Of a stretch of 64,000 bases of DNA, positions 34,701-47,383 are shown piece after piece; position 1 is the first letter of the stretch; each line of letters opens with the position of its first letter. The position numbers and the translations under genes are program-made. The notes beneath the pieces were generated by a model. The model was not told the DNA's origin. It was given only the letters and a program-made list of their open reading frames with translations, and made no database searches. The DNA is from Taenia hydatigena. Lineage: Eukaryota > Platyhelminthes > Cestoda > Cyclophyllidea > Taeniidae. The DNA lies in assembly GCA_036345935.2 (NCBI GenBank), contig JADWOT020000006.1:3289543-3353542 (forward strand), in the 5' to 3' direction.

Positions 34701-37700
34701 TTTCCTAAGAGAGAACAGCACTACATGTATCACTTGTTGGAGCAAATTTTGTAAGAATTTTGAAGCATATCCGTGTTATATTACGTAAGCAAGATTTTTG
34801 TGAGGCGTCTACTCATGCTTCCGATGATTAGTCCGGAAAACACAGGTCATCATAGAGAGTACAACTGGACGAATTTTCACGAGGATTGGCCAGCCTAAGG
34901 CATTTATGTGTCCGTTTTGTAACCTAAGTGGCCTAAGTGCCCTACTGGAGCGGCAAGGAGGATTGCTTCCTCTACCACGATCTGCCCATTCCAAATTAAT
35001 TCTTTCCTGAGTTCTGCCCTTCTGATACGAGTGAGCATAAAGCAATAGAGACTGGTGCACTACGACCAATATGAGGATTAGAAATGGGTTGAGGAATATT
35101 GCCTCCTTCAGGAAATGACCAATAGAACCCTTTCATATTTTTGTGGCTTCAAAAGGAACCATCTGCATTATGGTGAAAAGAAAAAACAGTTCAGAAAGGA
35201 GTGTAAGAGGAAGGTACGGACTAGGTTAAAAGACCGCTATCGAAAACTGCTGAACATGCTTCAATGAAGACGATGGTTCCTAGGCATTTGCTCTAGTTGT
35301 CTTGGTAAGTGCAGACTCTCGATACCTCTCTTATTCCTTCCTTCCTCTTCACCATCGTCTCCTGTCTCCTCCAGAAAGTGTGGTACCGTTGAACTTTTAT
35401 CTTTACTCCATAAGTGATCGCCTTTGGTTGTAAACTTGCCTCAGTTGGTAGTAAAAGTGCACTATATTGGCCTCCTTCTTGTTTATTCTTAGTTCTTTTT
35501 TTGTGCATTCCTCCGTAGATTTGCTTTCATAGCAAGCAAATGATGGCTTACTTAGCCACTGCTTGTCAAAGTTTCGTTTACCATGATCTGACCATTGAAG
35601 CCATGATTGGAAAGCATTTGGCAATGCTTGAAGGAAAAATGATGGTGCACAGCCTAGGGATGGCATATTGTTGTTACTCATCTGATGGGTTGGATCATGG
35701 GTACCTCTGGCTCATCCCAAGCAAAGTCAAGTCAATTTTGGAATTCACTGCTGAGGCTTCATCCACATTTTGGAATAAAGTACTTCCCCAATCCACTTAC
35801 AAAGGTAGTTGCTGATGTGATTGGCATCATTTGTTGTACCATTTGGCAAATCTGATGAGATGGATGACTGGCTTTGACGGATGCCCTTTGAGCCACGTCA
35901 GTAGTCTCCCAGCTCTCCTGTAAGTTGGCAATATGCGTAGCGCCCCGAACCCTTCCTAGAGTCAGAAAGTTGTATTACTAGGACAGAATTTGTACCCAGC
36001 CGAAGTGAAAAGGATGGAGTTAAATAAGTAAGCGAAGTGTTGTATGTACGTACTTCAATACCACTTTGGCTTTTTACAGTCTTTGCGAGGAAGTTTTTTT
36101 TAAATTGAACACTTAACTGTCTTGGATACAGTAGTGGAATATAAATATTCCAACTTCAATTAATTCTGAGATCGTAGTCGTTGCTCTTGGGGAGGAGTAA
36201 AACTTCCACGTTTCCTAGGGACTTTGGAACCTCTGCTTGTCAAGGGAATTATGATAGAATAAAGTTTTTTCAAGCTGCCTAAGCGGCCAAAGTAGCGGGA
36301 TAAAGTTGCATGTGAAAATCATTGATTCCGATCGGGAAGTCCGTTACCTGAGTCCTACCAACTGCTAGCGTACAACTTTCGGTGATCAGTGCTTAAACAA
36401 AAGCGGGTCACATGCACAAGACCCCAATCATGCGGCTGTTCTCTCCATATTAGACCTGTTCAGGGTTATTAAGGCACTATGGATTGGAAATTATCTACAC
36501 GAAACAGAAGAGTGGGATAATTATAACTGTGAGTCTCAAAAGGTCACAGTCTGTACACTTAATGTTACAACTGTGCCTTCCATTTTGAGCTTCGACCTCG
36601 AAGATCTGCACTGGCCATCACAACGTCATTTAGGCGTTTTAATGTCCGGACCGCAGTGGAAGCCCCGGCGGACGATTAAAGGGACGCACTCATACAAGGG
36701 GGTTAGTCATGGCGATTGGAAAACAGGACCATACTTGCGAGTTAGACATGTCTCACACCTGGCAGACCGCCAGACAGCCGCGGCGTCCTAGGCTGCGGAT
36801 GACTCACGTTTGCCTCGAACACTGACAGTCCGGTGGTGTAAACTCTGTTTACCGACCGCATGCATTAACAATTCTGCCGCTGTTACCGCTGTGGAGTGTG
36901 TGGTGTGCGGACTCTTCAAACGGCCATCTTTACCAAAAGCCTTTCACTTCTCCCAGCTGGCAAGCCATTGTGAGGTGAAGCGATTACCCTGGTGTTGGTA
37001 ATGCAAATCACCCAAGAACTAGAGTTATCGAACATTTGGCTGATCGAATGCTAAAAGCAATCTGATGCAGGACGTCAGTACTTCATTCAATCGGGGGATA
37101 TCACAACCTGTGCATCTCTTCGCCATTGTTGCATAGACTGTGAATCTGGATATCAGTTATACCAAAGCAAGCGGGTGGGAGGTTAATTTTTAGCAATCGC
37201 GGTGGCTTTTGATCACGTCTTGACAGACGGATGACGTCTTTTAGGTTGCAAAAGACACCAATCCTTTTCTTAGCTAGATCAGACAATCTCTGTCTTGTGT
37301 GGATAGGAATGTTTGTCCAGATATTTAGTCAGTCGTCATCGTGATAGACTTCCAAGGAATGTTGGTGGGGTCGACGGAGAACCATCCCTCCTCCCTCCTC
37401 CTCCAAAATTTATAAATCCACCTCTCCGATCCCATTGCACAGAGAGATGACCGCCTAGGATATGCTAGTTCTGATTTAATCGAGTCCAAACCCGAGAAGT
37501 GAATATTACTGATATACTACTTGCTTCTTTTAGCCCTATATGGCGAAACTGAATCGGCCTTATCCGCTAATTTCCCATTGAAATGGAAACCTGGATAATA
37601 TACAAAGTAAAGGAATCCCTGACGCCTTCTCGCATTCATTATCTGCAATGTAATGTGTGAAATGCTATTAGATTGTTATGGGAAGCATTGTGGCAAGCTT

Positions 37701-39278
37701 AGCATAGGTTCATATTCACACTGTGTCCTTTGGAGGCGCTTCAGGAGGATTGAATCCGCCAAACATACAATTTCTGGGGGATAAGCATAGTAAACTTCTC
37801 CTTTTTACCCTGGGATGGGGATGAAGCCGAATAGTTTCAAATCAGCAGCGGTGCAGGGGAATCTAAACGATGCAGCTTTGGGAGTTTCCACGGTTGAAGT
37901 TATTCTCCCACTTACTCACGAATTGATTAAGTGGTGAAGGAGAAGTTAGTCAATTTTTCTGACACTCGCATTCATTCCCCCTTCACACGAAAATCCTATT
38001 TTTTTGTTCTTATTTAAGAAGCATAATCGACGCTGGCTTTCTGCTTCAGTAAAGTGAATTGTTGAACTTCACCTCCTGCTTGGCTTGAAAGTGGAAGGAC
38101 AACTGGAGTTGGGGTTAGCTGCGGCCCACGTAGTTGTCCATCGTAGACAGTAGCCTCTCTGCATAATTGGATCAGCGGGATGAATCCACGATCGTCAAGG
38201 AGGCTTCTCAACACTGCTGACACCTTGCTCGTCCAGCTGCTTTGAGGACGCTGACTCAAACGCATGATTGGAAAGAAAGCCTTTTCCTACGTCAACGGCG
38301 CCAACAGCATTCTTTGGATGGATGTCTCGATAAATAGTTAGAAGCACATTGCTATCCCAACCTAAATGCTATACGAACGCACTCCACGCCACTGGAGATT
38401 GTGCAATTTGTTTATGAGAAGAAAACATGACACCCAATCTGCAAGACCTCATCTGTCAGTCAACACGTAGAGCATGCGACACCGCGATCGCGCTAACTCA
38501 ACCACCTCACACACCCACCTACCCGTCTGCAATATCATGGTACGAGAAGGGTGTGAGGATACATTTCCTCTCCCCCCCCCCCCCCCCCATCATGGGTACA
38601 CGTCCTTACCGAGGTCAGACGGGATCCCCACTCACCCTTCACGGTGGTTACTGGTGTGCATGCCAGATCAAGCCCACCTCAATGGAGAGTTTGGTGACCC
38701 ATCCTCCTCCACTTTACGCCACTCTGACGCACGCAACCTCAACGCAGATAACCACACGGAAACAACAGACTGACCACACAGCACTGGGCACCACCCACGA
38801 CTAAACCGTCGATTCCCAACCTTGGTTTGTGATCTCACCAGAACACTCTGTCACCCACCATCTGTCACTCGCCACATTTGTCCGCACATCCACTACCCAC
38901 AACCGCAAGTGACCACCCAACATGTATCTTTTCATACCAAACTCAAGTAGCCGAGATTGTCAGGTGGGTTTGGAGTTAGTTTACACCAAAAAGACTTCTC
39001 CCAAATGCACAATTTTGCAGAAATTGTGTGATGCAGTGCAACAACCGACTGTTTCTCCCCACTGCCTTTCACATGTGAATTTTGGTGTCACCAAGGGGGT
39101 CGAATGCACGGTGATGGGAAAGTGAGTGAGTGCTGAGAGCTCGTGATCGGAGGGTAAAGCCAATCAAAGTGGTGGACAATTTCGTGGAGGTGGTAAAGAA
39201 TTGTCCACACGCCAATTGACAACCAACCCAAAGTGCGAAAGTCGACATCAGTGGTGAGATTTTGAGCTTCGTTGGTTG
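31723..39278. other. Long gene-poor interval
   Basis: No gene is supported in these 7.5 kb. Several short frames are open (32305-32732, 33606-33842, 35403-35815 on both strands, 36573-36791, 37101-37286, 38427-38804), but none has motifs or a consistent exon series. A run of 17 C occurs at 38572-38588. From about 38 kb the sequence becomes CA-rich on the plus strand, resembling the arm sequence that starts at 40.1 kb. Confidence 0.35.
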
Positions 39279-39287
39279 TATAAAAGG
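39279..39287 (+). promoter_or_regulatory. TATA-box-like site
   Basis: TATAAAAGG occurs about 43 bp upstream of ATG 39330, which opens an exon-like frame ending in a strong donor. The spacing is short for a TATA box plus 5' UTR but not impossible. No other core-promoter element is evident. Confidence 0.3.
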
Positions 39288-39329
39288 AGCAGAGTCGAAA
39301 GATTGTGTGATGGCTGATTTAACCCAAAA

Positions 39330-39462
39330 ATGCTTTCAAGTAGTCTTTTATTCCTCATCATAAAATTTGCAAAGGAATTTATTACGAACCGCGAAGTTTA
39401 CAAGTGGTCCATAGCCGACCAAACCCTGAACCGTCTAATCAACCGAATTGCGTTGGCATCAA
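39330..39462 (+). CDS. Possible first coding exon of an unknown gene
   Basis: The frame starts MLSSSLLFLIIKFAKEF, continues NREVYKWSIADQTLNRLINR and stops at TCA A|GTACGT, a strong donor in phase 1. The N-terminus has a short hydrophobic run that could be a signal peptide or anchor. An in-frame TGA lies just upstream, so this ATG is the first possible start. I could not find the next exon before the inverted repeat begins near 40.1 kb, so a gene here would have to run into the repeat or lie in an intron-rich form I cannot see. Confidence 0.3.
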
Positions 39463-40097
39463 GTACGTATCTCACCAAAACAATCTAAACTGAGCCCCAA
39501 GCACAACACTCAAATGACAAGTCTTCCTCGTAGATGTCTGTAGTTGCGTGTATGTAGGAAGAAGCAAGGCGATATGGTGTTTGCGTAGCCTTACGGGATA
39601 CCTAACTAGGCAGTGCGGAGTGCCGACTACCCTCAGTCGTTTGATGACTTTGATCGCTTGGTGTTCTCAGCCAACCAAGAGCAAATGGACGATGGCACGA
39701 CAACTGGGGATGCTTGAAGACGGATCGTGGAAGTAAAAATAAGGAGAACATCAAAAACGGACCTTTTGCTAGGGCTACAGATGTGACCAGCAGTCTTGAC
39801 TGCAAATATGCCCCAAAAATTATGCACAAAGTAAACAAGCGTGCTTGATCTTACCATAATGATCCAAAGACAATTAATTGCCCATAGAAATCTTTAACAT
39901 CAAAAAAAGATTTTGATTCCCAATATTGTCGAACAAATGTTATTGCGGCTAGGAGCAAAAATTTAAATATTTAAAGCCCTTTGATTAGATTAAGTTTTAT
40001 GATATCACTGTATTCGAGTGATAAAAAAATGCAGATACACATTAATAGAGATTCCCATAGCACGTAAAGCCTAGGAGAGTCTGTGAACACACTCTCA
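39463..40097. other. Unique flank left of the inverted repeat
   Basis: No gene is supported. The AT-rich stretch 39850-40090 has no counterpart beside the right arm, which marks the outer edge of the left repeat arm at about 40098. Confidence 0.4.
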
Positions 40098-40188
40098 ACC
40101 ACAAATATACAGGGGAATGAATGAGTTATTGGTTTGTAAACAGACAAGCATCCTGAACTCTAACACCAACGAGATGACAGGTTAGGGG

Positions 40189-43100
40189 TCACCGAAAGAG
40201 GAAAGATGCTGAAAATTCAGCTTTGTGCACAAACTCCACCGCGGATTTACTCCTCATCAGTAGGTGCAGGATTATGCTCCACTTCAATTTTGCCTCCGCA
40301 TCCGAATGCAACTCACACGCCTCATCCTTGTCGGCTTTCCAAAGCCAAAGAGCAAGCAAATTCAAACACAGACAATTCGTCCGAGGTCGAAATTGCTCCC
40401 ACCGGTTCCTGCAGACAACAGGCACATTCACTAGCCATCTTTATGCAATGCACAGTTATGCCACTGAGTGCAGAGGATCAACTTCCTTACCCCACTTCCT
40501 CCTGCATCTGAATGTAGACCATGTCAATCGGCTGCTTCCTCATACGAGCTCGTTCGCAGACCCTTGACATGTCGGTGAACAGGGGCGCTACATCTAACGT
40601 GACATAACGAAAACATTTTAATCGCGCATACGTACATGGAGACAAATAACTATGCAAATGAATAAAATGCAGTACACATTCACTGTGTCTCTTGGATAAC
40701 ATCCAATTCTCAACTCTCAGTTTCGTGATGACTTGCAAAGCATTCTGCAGTGCTCATCATCATCCCGCAAGTGCACAACTTTGACGCTGATTCAACAAAA
40801 GTAGTACCAGATCACACATGAACTGCTTGGGGAGGAGTGACGCGAGATTATTAACAGCACTGACACAATCACTCCAAAAGGCGAGGTGTGTGGCTGATGA
40901 CCACATGAAGGTCTATTCTCCCACAAGCAACTTGTCAGCTGTTGGGATATGAATTACGACCATGTAAATAACAACAAATGCTCTCCCTTCTTTCTCAATA
41001 GTCGCAGGAGTTGCACCTACCCAAATTACCACCTACACCAAGTAAACTGGCAGGATTAAACAAGTTTGCCAGCAGCATGACGAGAATGTGACAAGTCCCC
41101 GTTGCCAAATTGTGGTGACAGGTTGCAATCAATTGGGTCGCAAACGAGGTGCCTGATCTTAAACCAGATAAATCCATATGCATTTCACTTCATCTCCCAG
41201 TAAATGCTTTTCTTTTTTCGTCTCAGTTCTTTCCCAACAGAACATTCGATCTCCTTCAGTGAGGTAGACCATCTTCTATCCATACAAACCGCTGCCAATA
41301 GGGTTAATTAACTAAATATCTCACAATTATTCCCTTCAGATTATGTTTGCCAATGCCAAATTGCCACTACTACCTAGGGCCTTCTCCCAACATCATCCTG
41401 ACACTTCCAACATCATTACTCATGCTATTAAGGTTTTGGAATCCCTAAGCACTGACTGAACACAAATAAGCGTCTTAGCTTCTTCACAATACTTGCGTGC
41501 CAAACTTCGTGTTTCTTTGTTATTGGTGCACAGTTCCAGTTCAGTGTCCAATTGTACAATGTCTGGGTGGGTGAATGGGCAAGCTGACATTCGGATGCAA
41601 CTTACTGTGATCCAACCGACTGAAGGTGAAGTCAATAATGCTGGCCAACGGTCCACCACAGGGTCGATAGACAACTCCGTCCAGTCTCGAACTAGGCGCC
41701 TCGTTTTCGCATGCCCTCATTCCCTCCACACAACTGATCAACACGTTGCCACAGTGCAGATCGCGGTGCTCAAACCGCAGTCTGCGTTCTGCTACCGCCA
41801 AGGCCAGTGCGGTCTGACAGAAGATTGACAGTCGTGCCTGTAGACACGACGGCTGTGTAGCAAGCACACACAAATTTGGTGTGGTGAAATAGGCTTGTGA
41901 GAAAGGAAAGGATGCAGGCAGATGAGACGAATGAGCTACTCACCAATTTGTCTCCTATCCCGTCTCCTCCAAAGTCACTCTCCAGAGCCACCCACTTTTG
42001 TGTTCTGGGGAACACATCTACAAGACACAAGGCCGCTGTTTGCAGCGTGGGAAATATTCTCATATACTGTGTGCCGTCAGTCACTTCGCCTTTCCCCATT
42101 TCATTGTACAACGCAACTCATTCACTCTTATTCTTAAAAGAGTCGTCAGGTGTAGCTGAATGCAACATTGGTCAAGTGTGGGTTTACAACGCTTCGAGTG
42201 AAGCTGAATCACGCCAACAAACTCATTTAACAAACCATTCTCAAAAGTAGTTTATGGTGGCAAGCCGCTGTTGAAGATCGCAACACTTTGATTCAAGCCC
42301 TCCACCCTCCTTCTCGTAAGTATACAATTAACTTCAAGCTCTTATTCATTCACGTCATAAGAGGTGTGTGGTTGCTGTCGTTGTCAGCTCGACAGAGACA
42401 GCCATGTGACGTTTAAGTGGGAACATGACACGATTAAATGTGTGCCACAAGCGTTTTGCGAGTGGAGGATGTGGTGTGAACAGTTGCATCGACATCCACA
42501 CAAGGCAAACAAGTAACTTGTCAAATTTGCCACTTCTTCTCACGACATCAACCACTTAATAAGGACAGCGCCAATTGCGATGAAACACTCACTTCTTATC
42601 TCTGTTGCAGCTTTGTCCACCGACCGAAGTCGTTTGCATGCAGCCAGCAGGTACGAGGGGAAGGAGCCCTGCACAACGCTCACTCGCCGCAAACGCACGA
42701 AGTTTCGAGTACTGCTGTCGAGCAGGTCCGACGCAGGCACGGAAGGTGAACAACAGGTGTCGAGTTGAGAGACTGCTCGCATTGCAATCACCTCGGGCAA
42801 CACATCACATGCTCGCATTTGTTCACCACCATGCATGTCGATGGCACCCTCAATGGGAATCAGCTTGACCACTGTCTTCTCATTCTTGAAGGTGAACACC
42901 TCACTGTGGACGCCAACTCCCACCTTCACCACATTTTCTCTCCGTCTAAATGAGAAGGAAAGCTGCTGATGTGTAGTCAGACATCGGTCCAATGTTGCGT
43001 AAGGTGAAGGCACTTTTGGCGATGTCGATGCCGATGAGGCAAAGTAAGGCCACTCTACACCCTCACCATTAAAATAACACCACTAAACCTTTCAAGTTGC

Positions 43101-44609
43101 TCACTTCCAAATGCATCTGCCCAAACACTGCACTTTGGACATTTTCATTAGCTCACAGTAGTTCCCTTCCACTAAAATCATAATCAACATTATCCCTATA
43201 CACAGGTGGCACTTATAGAAGAGGTCCCATTTAGGATTCGCTAATGGAGTCAAGATCAGACTTGTCTCTACTTCTTGGCAGACGTGGTGTCGAAGAAAAG
43301 CCTCGAACATCAGTTCCCGACCAGCCTTGCGGCAAAGCACATTATACGAGGTCATTTACAATAATTCACCGACAAAACCTGTCTTCGTCTTAACAGTGGC
43401 CACCAAAGGTTTGGAAGTTCAATTTATGGCATGAGAGCATTACAAACAGCCGTTCAATGCCGATTCGACTGCATGAAAACTAACATTAATGCTAAACATT
43501 ACTACAATTTGTGTAATTCGTCTTCAATGAAGTCCAGTGGTTAGTGCCAACATAAAACTTGGAGGTAAGGATCTAATCTGTCCTGTGGATTGTCTGTCAG
43601 TTCTGCAATCACAGGCTCTCAACGACCTCGAGGAAGAAGTTGATTATTGGAAACATTGATAGGCAGACATCATCATGTCGCCATTCACTCACTCTTTGGT
43701 GAAGACGTGTCCAAACGACACAGGTCTCTCCTGACGAGTTAGTTTGAGGAGGAGGTGGTAAGCGCCTTCAGAGGAACGAGGACGAGAGTCAAGGTCTCCG
43801 TCTTTTCGCTCGCCACTCTCTTCACTCACACCATTGCTCGCCTCCTCGCTGTCTGAATACCAAATCTGAATGCAACACAAATTATTACCCTTCCCGGAAG
43901 ACAATGTGAGCATCCATGACTACAAACCTTCCCTTTTTGCTTCATGATGGCAAAAACAATTCCTGACAACAAAAATTCAAAAATCAGTCAACTTTCCGAA
44001 GGCAACATTGAACTTAATAGAGGTCAATTGTCTGGAATGTATACTCGAGTCACATAAACCATGAAGGCACTGTATTCATGGCATTCATTTGCACAGGTCC
44101 CCAACATTCCTGCCTACTGCCAATAAGGTTTCACCAGGAAGTGTACACGTTGTTACGTCCCCGAAGTCGTCTCATGCGCTGCGCTGTCCTGTCCTGCCAA
44201 TCCTCCTACCCAATTCATCAAGCTCTCCACCCTTATGCTACAGGTTTAATCCCATTTCTAAGCCAGCTCAATATAACCCAGCTACTAAATGAACAAACAG
44301 AAAGTGAGACTTACTATCAAAAGCTACTTTAAACATTATGAGAAGGAATCTTTTGCAAAACGTATCAACATCTACTAAATGTGGTGATCTGAGATTGAAC
44401 CTACCTCACTGACACTGACTGCACGAATGAGACCACTGGGAAAACGGTTCTCAGGTTCGCAATGCTCTTCCACTTCTCCTTCCACATCCCAATTTTGGCC
44501 CGACTTGGTGACAGTCATGTCGACGCTCGATGCTTCACTCCACAATGAACAATGCCTCCACTCAACGGACTGACAGTGATGATGGCCTGATAAAGCAATC
44601 TTCAAACAG
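40189..44609 (-). CDS. HASPIN: Haspin serine/threonine kinase, left-arm copy (5' end open)
   Basis: Haspin phosphorylates histone H3 Thr3 at mitosis and so recruits the chromosomal passenger complex. Exons seen: 44609-44401, 43962-43928, 43865-43693, 42945-42593, 42017-41944, 41837-41606, one from about 41563 downward, one ending at 40491, and 40408-40189 with the stop. The kinase core has a glycine loop (VGVGVHSEVF), ATP-binding Lys in VVKLIPIEG, LPEVIAMRAV, LESDFGG, catalytic FEHRDLHCGN and the haspin-type metal motif SIIDFTFSRL. PIDMVYIQMQ and NRWEQFRPRTN then match the vertebrate QFDIYRLM and NRWGEYHPYSN. The loop's third glycine is Ser. The exact acceptor of the next-to-last exon and the disordered N-terminal exons are unresolved. 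The frame is intact and nearly identical to the right-arm copy. Confidence 0.85.
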
Positions 44610-44926
44610 CTACACATCAAGGCAAAGTGTTAGCCTCTTGGACTGCAGCGACACGCATCACACCAGTCCACAAAATCACCTACTCGCCAGTCATGAAACG
44701 TTCGGGTGATGAACTGTGTTCCTATTGCCTATCGGAAATCGATGCCCATTGGCTGAATTTCATTGGACAGATCTGACCAACTAACTGATAGACCAACTCA
44801 CAGCTTCATATGACGTGACTGTTTGCCTTGAATGCATTTGACCTCAACTCTGACAATTCGACACACAGGCCAGTAGCCTGTCATTCCATGCACCTCCCCT
44901 CTGCAATCCGCTCGCATCGCTCAAAA

Positions 44927-44952
44927 GGGAGAGAGGGAGGGAGGGAGGGAGG
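44927..44952 (+). repeat. (GGGA)n purine microsatellite, left arm
   Basis: A short GGGAGAGAGGGAGGG-type tract is present. The right-arm counterpart (55899-55930) is longer by about one 4-bp unit, as expected of a slipping microsatellite. Confidence 0.7.
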
Positions 44953-47383
44953 TAAATGCCAGCGCAATACTCACTGAAAGCCGCACTTATTCACGCGTGT
45001 CATTCAGTATACCAACAAAACATTGGGAGCGGGAGAGAGAGATTGTCAAAGAGGAACATGTAACTCTTGTCGCCAACAGACCAAATGTCTCTATAACACA
45101 CTTACCCATTTATTCCACTACGGTGTTGCATTGGCACGGTGGCAAGATTCGGACCTCACTTAGGGCTGAACACATCTTTAGCTTCTACCTAGATAACTGT
45201 GTTTAGAGAAGGGAGAATAAACTCAAAGCAATGGTTGTGGATTGCTGTAAACCATGTGGATGCAGGGGATCCATGCTCATTGTTTAAGTGGTCACGATAA
45301 TAACACTCATACAGAATGTTTTAAGTCAGACGGAGATATTTGGTCCCACAGATGCGCCAAGAATCCGGTAGAACGTGGGTTGCACCGCACGCATTAGTAG
45401 GCACCAAGTGGGTTCCTTTATGCACTGCTAGTGGTCGGTGGAAACGTCGTCAGCCCATCCAACCATTCAGTGATGTCGCGTTTGGCAACTGACCAAGTTA
45501 CCCGGAACACACAAGCGTATAATCTGTAAGCACCTGCAAGACACATTGATTGTAGGGAGGTGAATGTTCGTTGTGTGTTGAATGGTATTTCGCCCAACTC
45601 ACCAACGTGTAGAGCACCTCATTTTGGTTGATTGGTGGGTGATATGGCAAGAAATCTAGCATGAAAGGAATCCTTTCTCGTGGATGGCAAAATCACATCA
45701 TTAGTAAACACTCAAAACATCTAACACTGTGACACGGTAAGCAAGGTTCATTTGAGTCCCACTATTGCAAGCTGAATGCATCACTGTGCTTTGGAGCCAA
45801 TAACGACTATCCAGTGAGTGGAAACACCTCGAGTCACCATTGATGATGATGATGATGATGTGGTGAGCCACACACTGTGCTACAACGATTCGGCTCTACC
45901 AATAAGCCTTCACACTGCAAGATTAACCCAACGGGTTGTAGGTACTAAGGTGAGTAAGAATTTGTGCCGAAGTGTCGCATCAAAAGGCCAGCATCATTCT
46001 TCATCGTTGAGCCTCCAACTTCAGTTGGAAGTTTTTGGTTTCGTTTTGACACAGCTGAGAAACAATCGAATGTTGACAATGTTCCTGTCAGACGGAGTCA
46101 ACTCAAATGACTGATCATCTGACCGGAAGACAATCCTTCCAAATAGAGACTTGGGGAGTGCTCTCCACAAAACTTAAAACACCTTTACCACCATTGGTGT
46201 GGACATTGTGGCATTGTGGCATTGTGGTTGCTGTACTATGGGCTGTTCTACGTTCGGCACACCGAAGGGACACCTAGTGAGCATTCGACTATTTCGTTAT
46301 TAACACTTCCGCACCCAAACTGGCAATTTGTGTTGTCTCGAGGTCACGTGAGTGAAATGTGGCAATGCGCGACGTGACTCACGTGTTGATACGACCTCGA
46401 CGGAATCACATGACCTCCACCCATGTCGTCGCCTTGTCTGACTGTGGTGTGCTGAGGCCAGACGTACTTTTGAATGCTCATAATCGGAGGCGAAATCGAC
46501 TCCTCTTTCGTGTGTTTGCCAGTCTTACCTGTTCTAAATACGGGAAAAAGAGATCAACGACGACGACGGCGATGGCGACGACGACGACAACAACGACGAT
46601 TTTCTTGTGCGTCTCTCAAATGCATGGAGTAGGTGAGTGGCAGATGTAGTGCCTTAGCTTCACACGCACACACACGAAGGGGGATTTTGCGATAAAGTGG
46701 TGACTGGGAAATGTGGGACAGGTGGTGACGAGGTTAGTGTTTTGTTTGAACTAACCATCAGTGGTGAGTTTATCGACACAATACATTGTTGTAAAACGGA
46801 AACAATTTGTCATTCACATCACAACAGGACAATTGGGGTGCTGTTAGTGCAGTCGGTTGAGTCAATGATTGAATTAACGGACGGTCTTTTTATAAGTACT
46901 TTTATAGGGTGAAGTGAAGGTGGGAAGGCGCGAAGAACAATGTGCAAGACCTTCATAGCCATTGTCATCTGTTGATGCTTGACCTGGGAGACCCATGGCT
47001 TTTAAGTTTAGATTATGCGAGCAAAATGAATTGTTGCGTGTCTTACCCTAAACATTAATGGAAGCTGCTGACACTATACTTTAAATCAAAGGTGACTTGT
47101 CACGGGCATGACGGAGGATAGTGTGAGCGTGTTCATAGAGTTGAAGGCAATGTCATAATGCTTGAATTGTTTTAATCATTTTTAAGTGTCACCGCACCTA
47201 AACTATTGCTCCCGCAGCTGCGGTCGCCGCTAAGCTCGTCCACTGGAGGTGCAGCTAAATTCCAATCCTAAGGCAAACAAATCCATGCCACATCGCATCC
47301 ATCACGTTCTGGTGACCCTCTATGGGGGAGAATACGATTTTAAAGTGAGAGGAGAGCGACTGAAATCACAGTAACGGCTAGAC
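44953..47383. other. Arm interval without a supported gene (left)
   Basis: Between haspin and the small 5-exon gene there are only short open frames on both strands (for example 45818-46114, 46359-46649, 46697-46912). Their counterparts in the other arm are at 54734-55033, 54159-54443 and 53896-54111. Part may hold unplaced haspin N-terminal exons. The interval includes trinucleotide-type repeats (GAT at 45840, CGA at 46556) and the site of the 56-bp arm difference near 46303. Confidence 0.35.

Noticed and set aside
35403..35815. Overlapping open frames of about 90 codons on both strands.
   Set aside because: Simultaneous openness on both strands without splice sites or motifs is typical of chance.
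36573..37001. Plus-strand frames with Arg-rich composition near 36.6-37.0 kb.
   Set aside because: No motif, no promoter or polyadenylation context, and no exon continuation.
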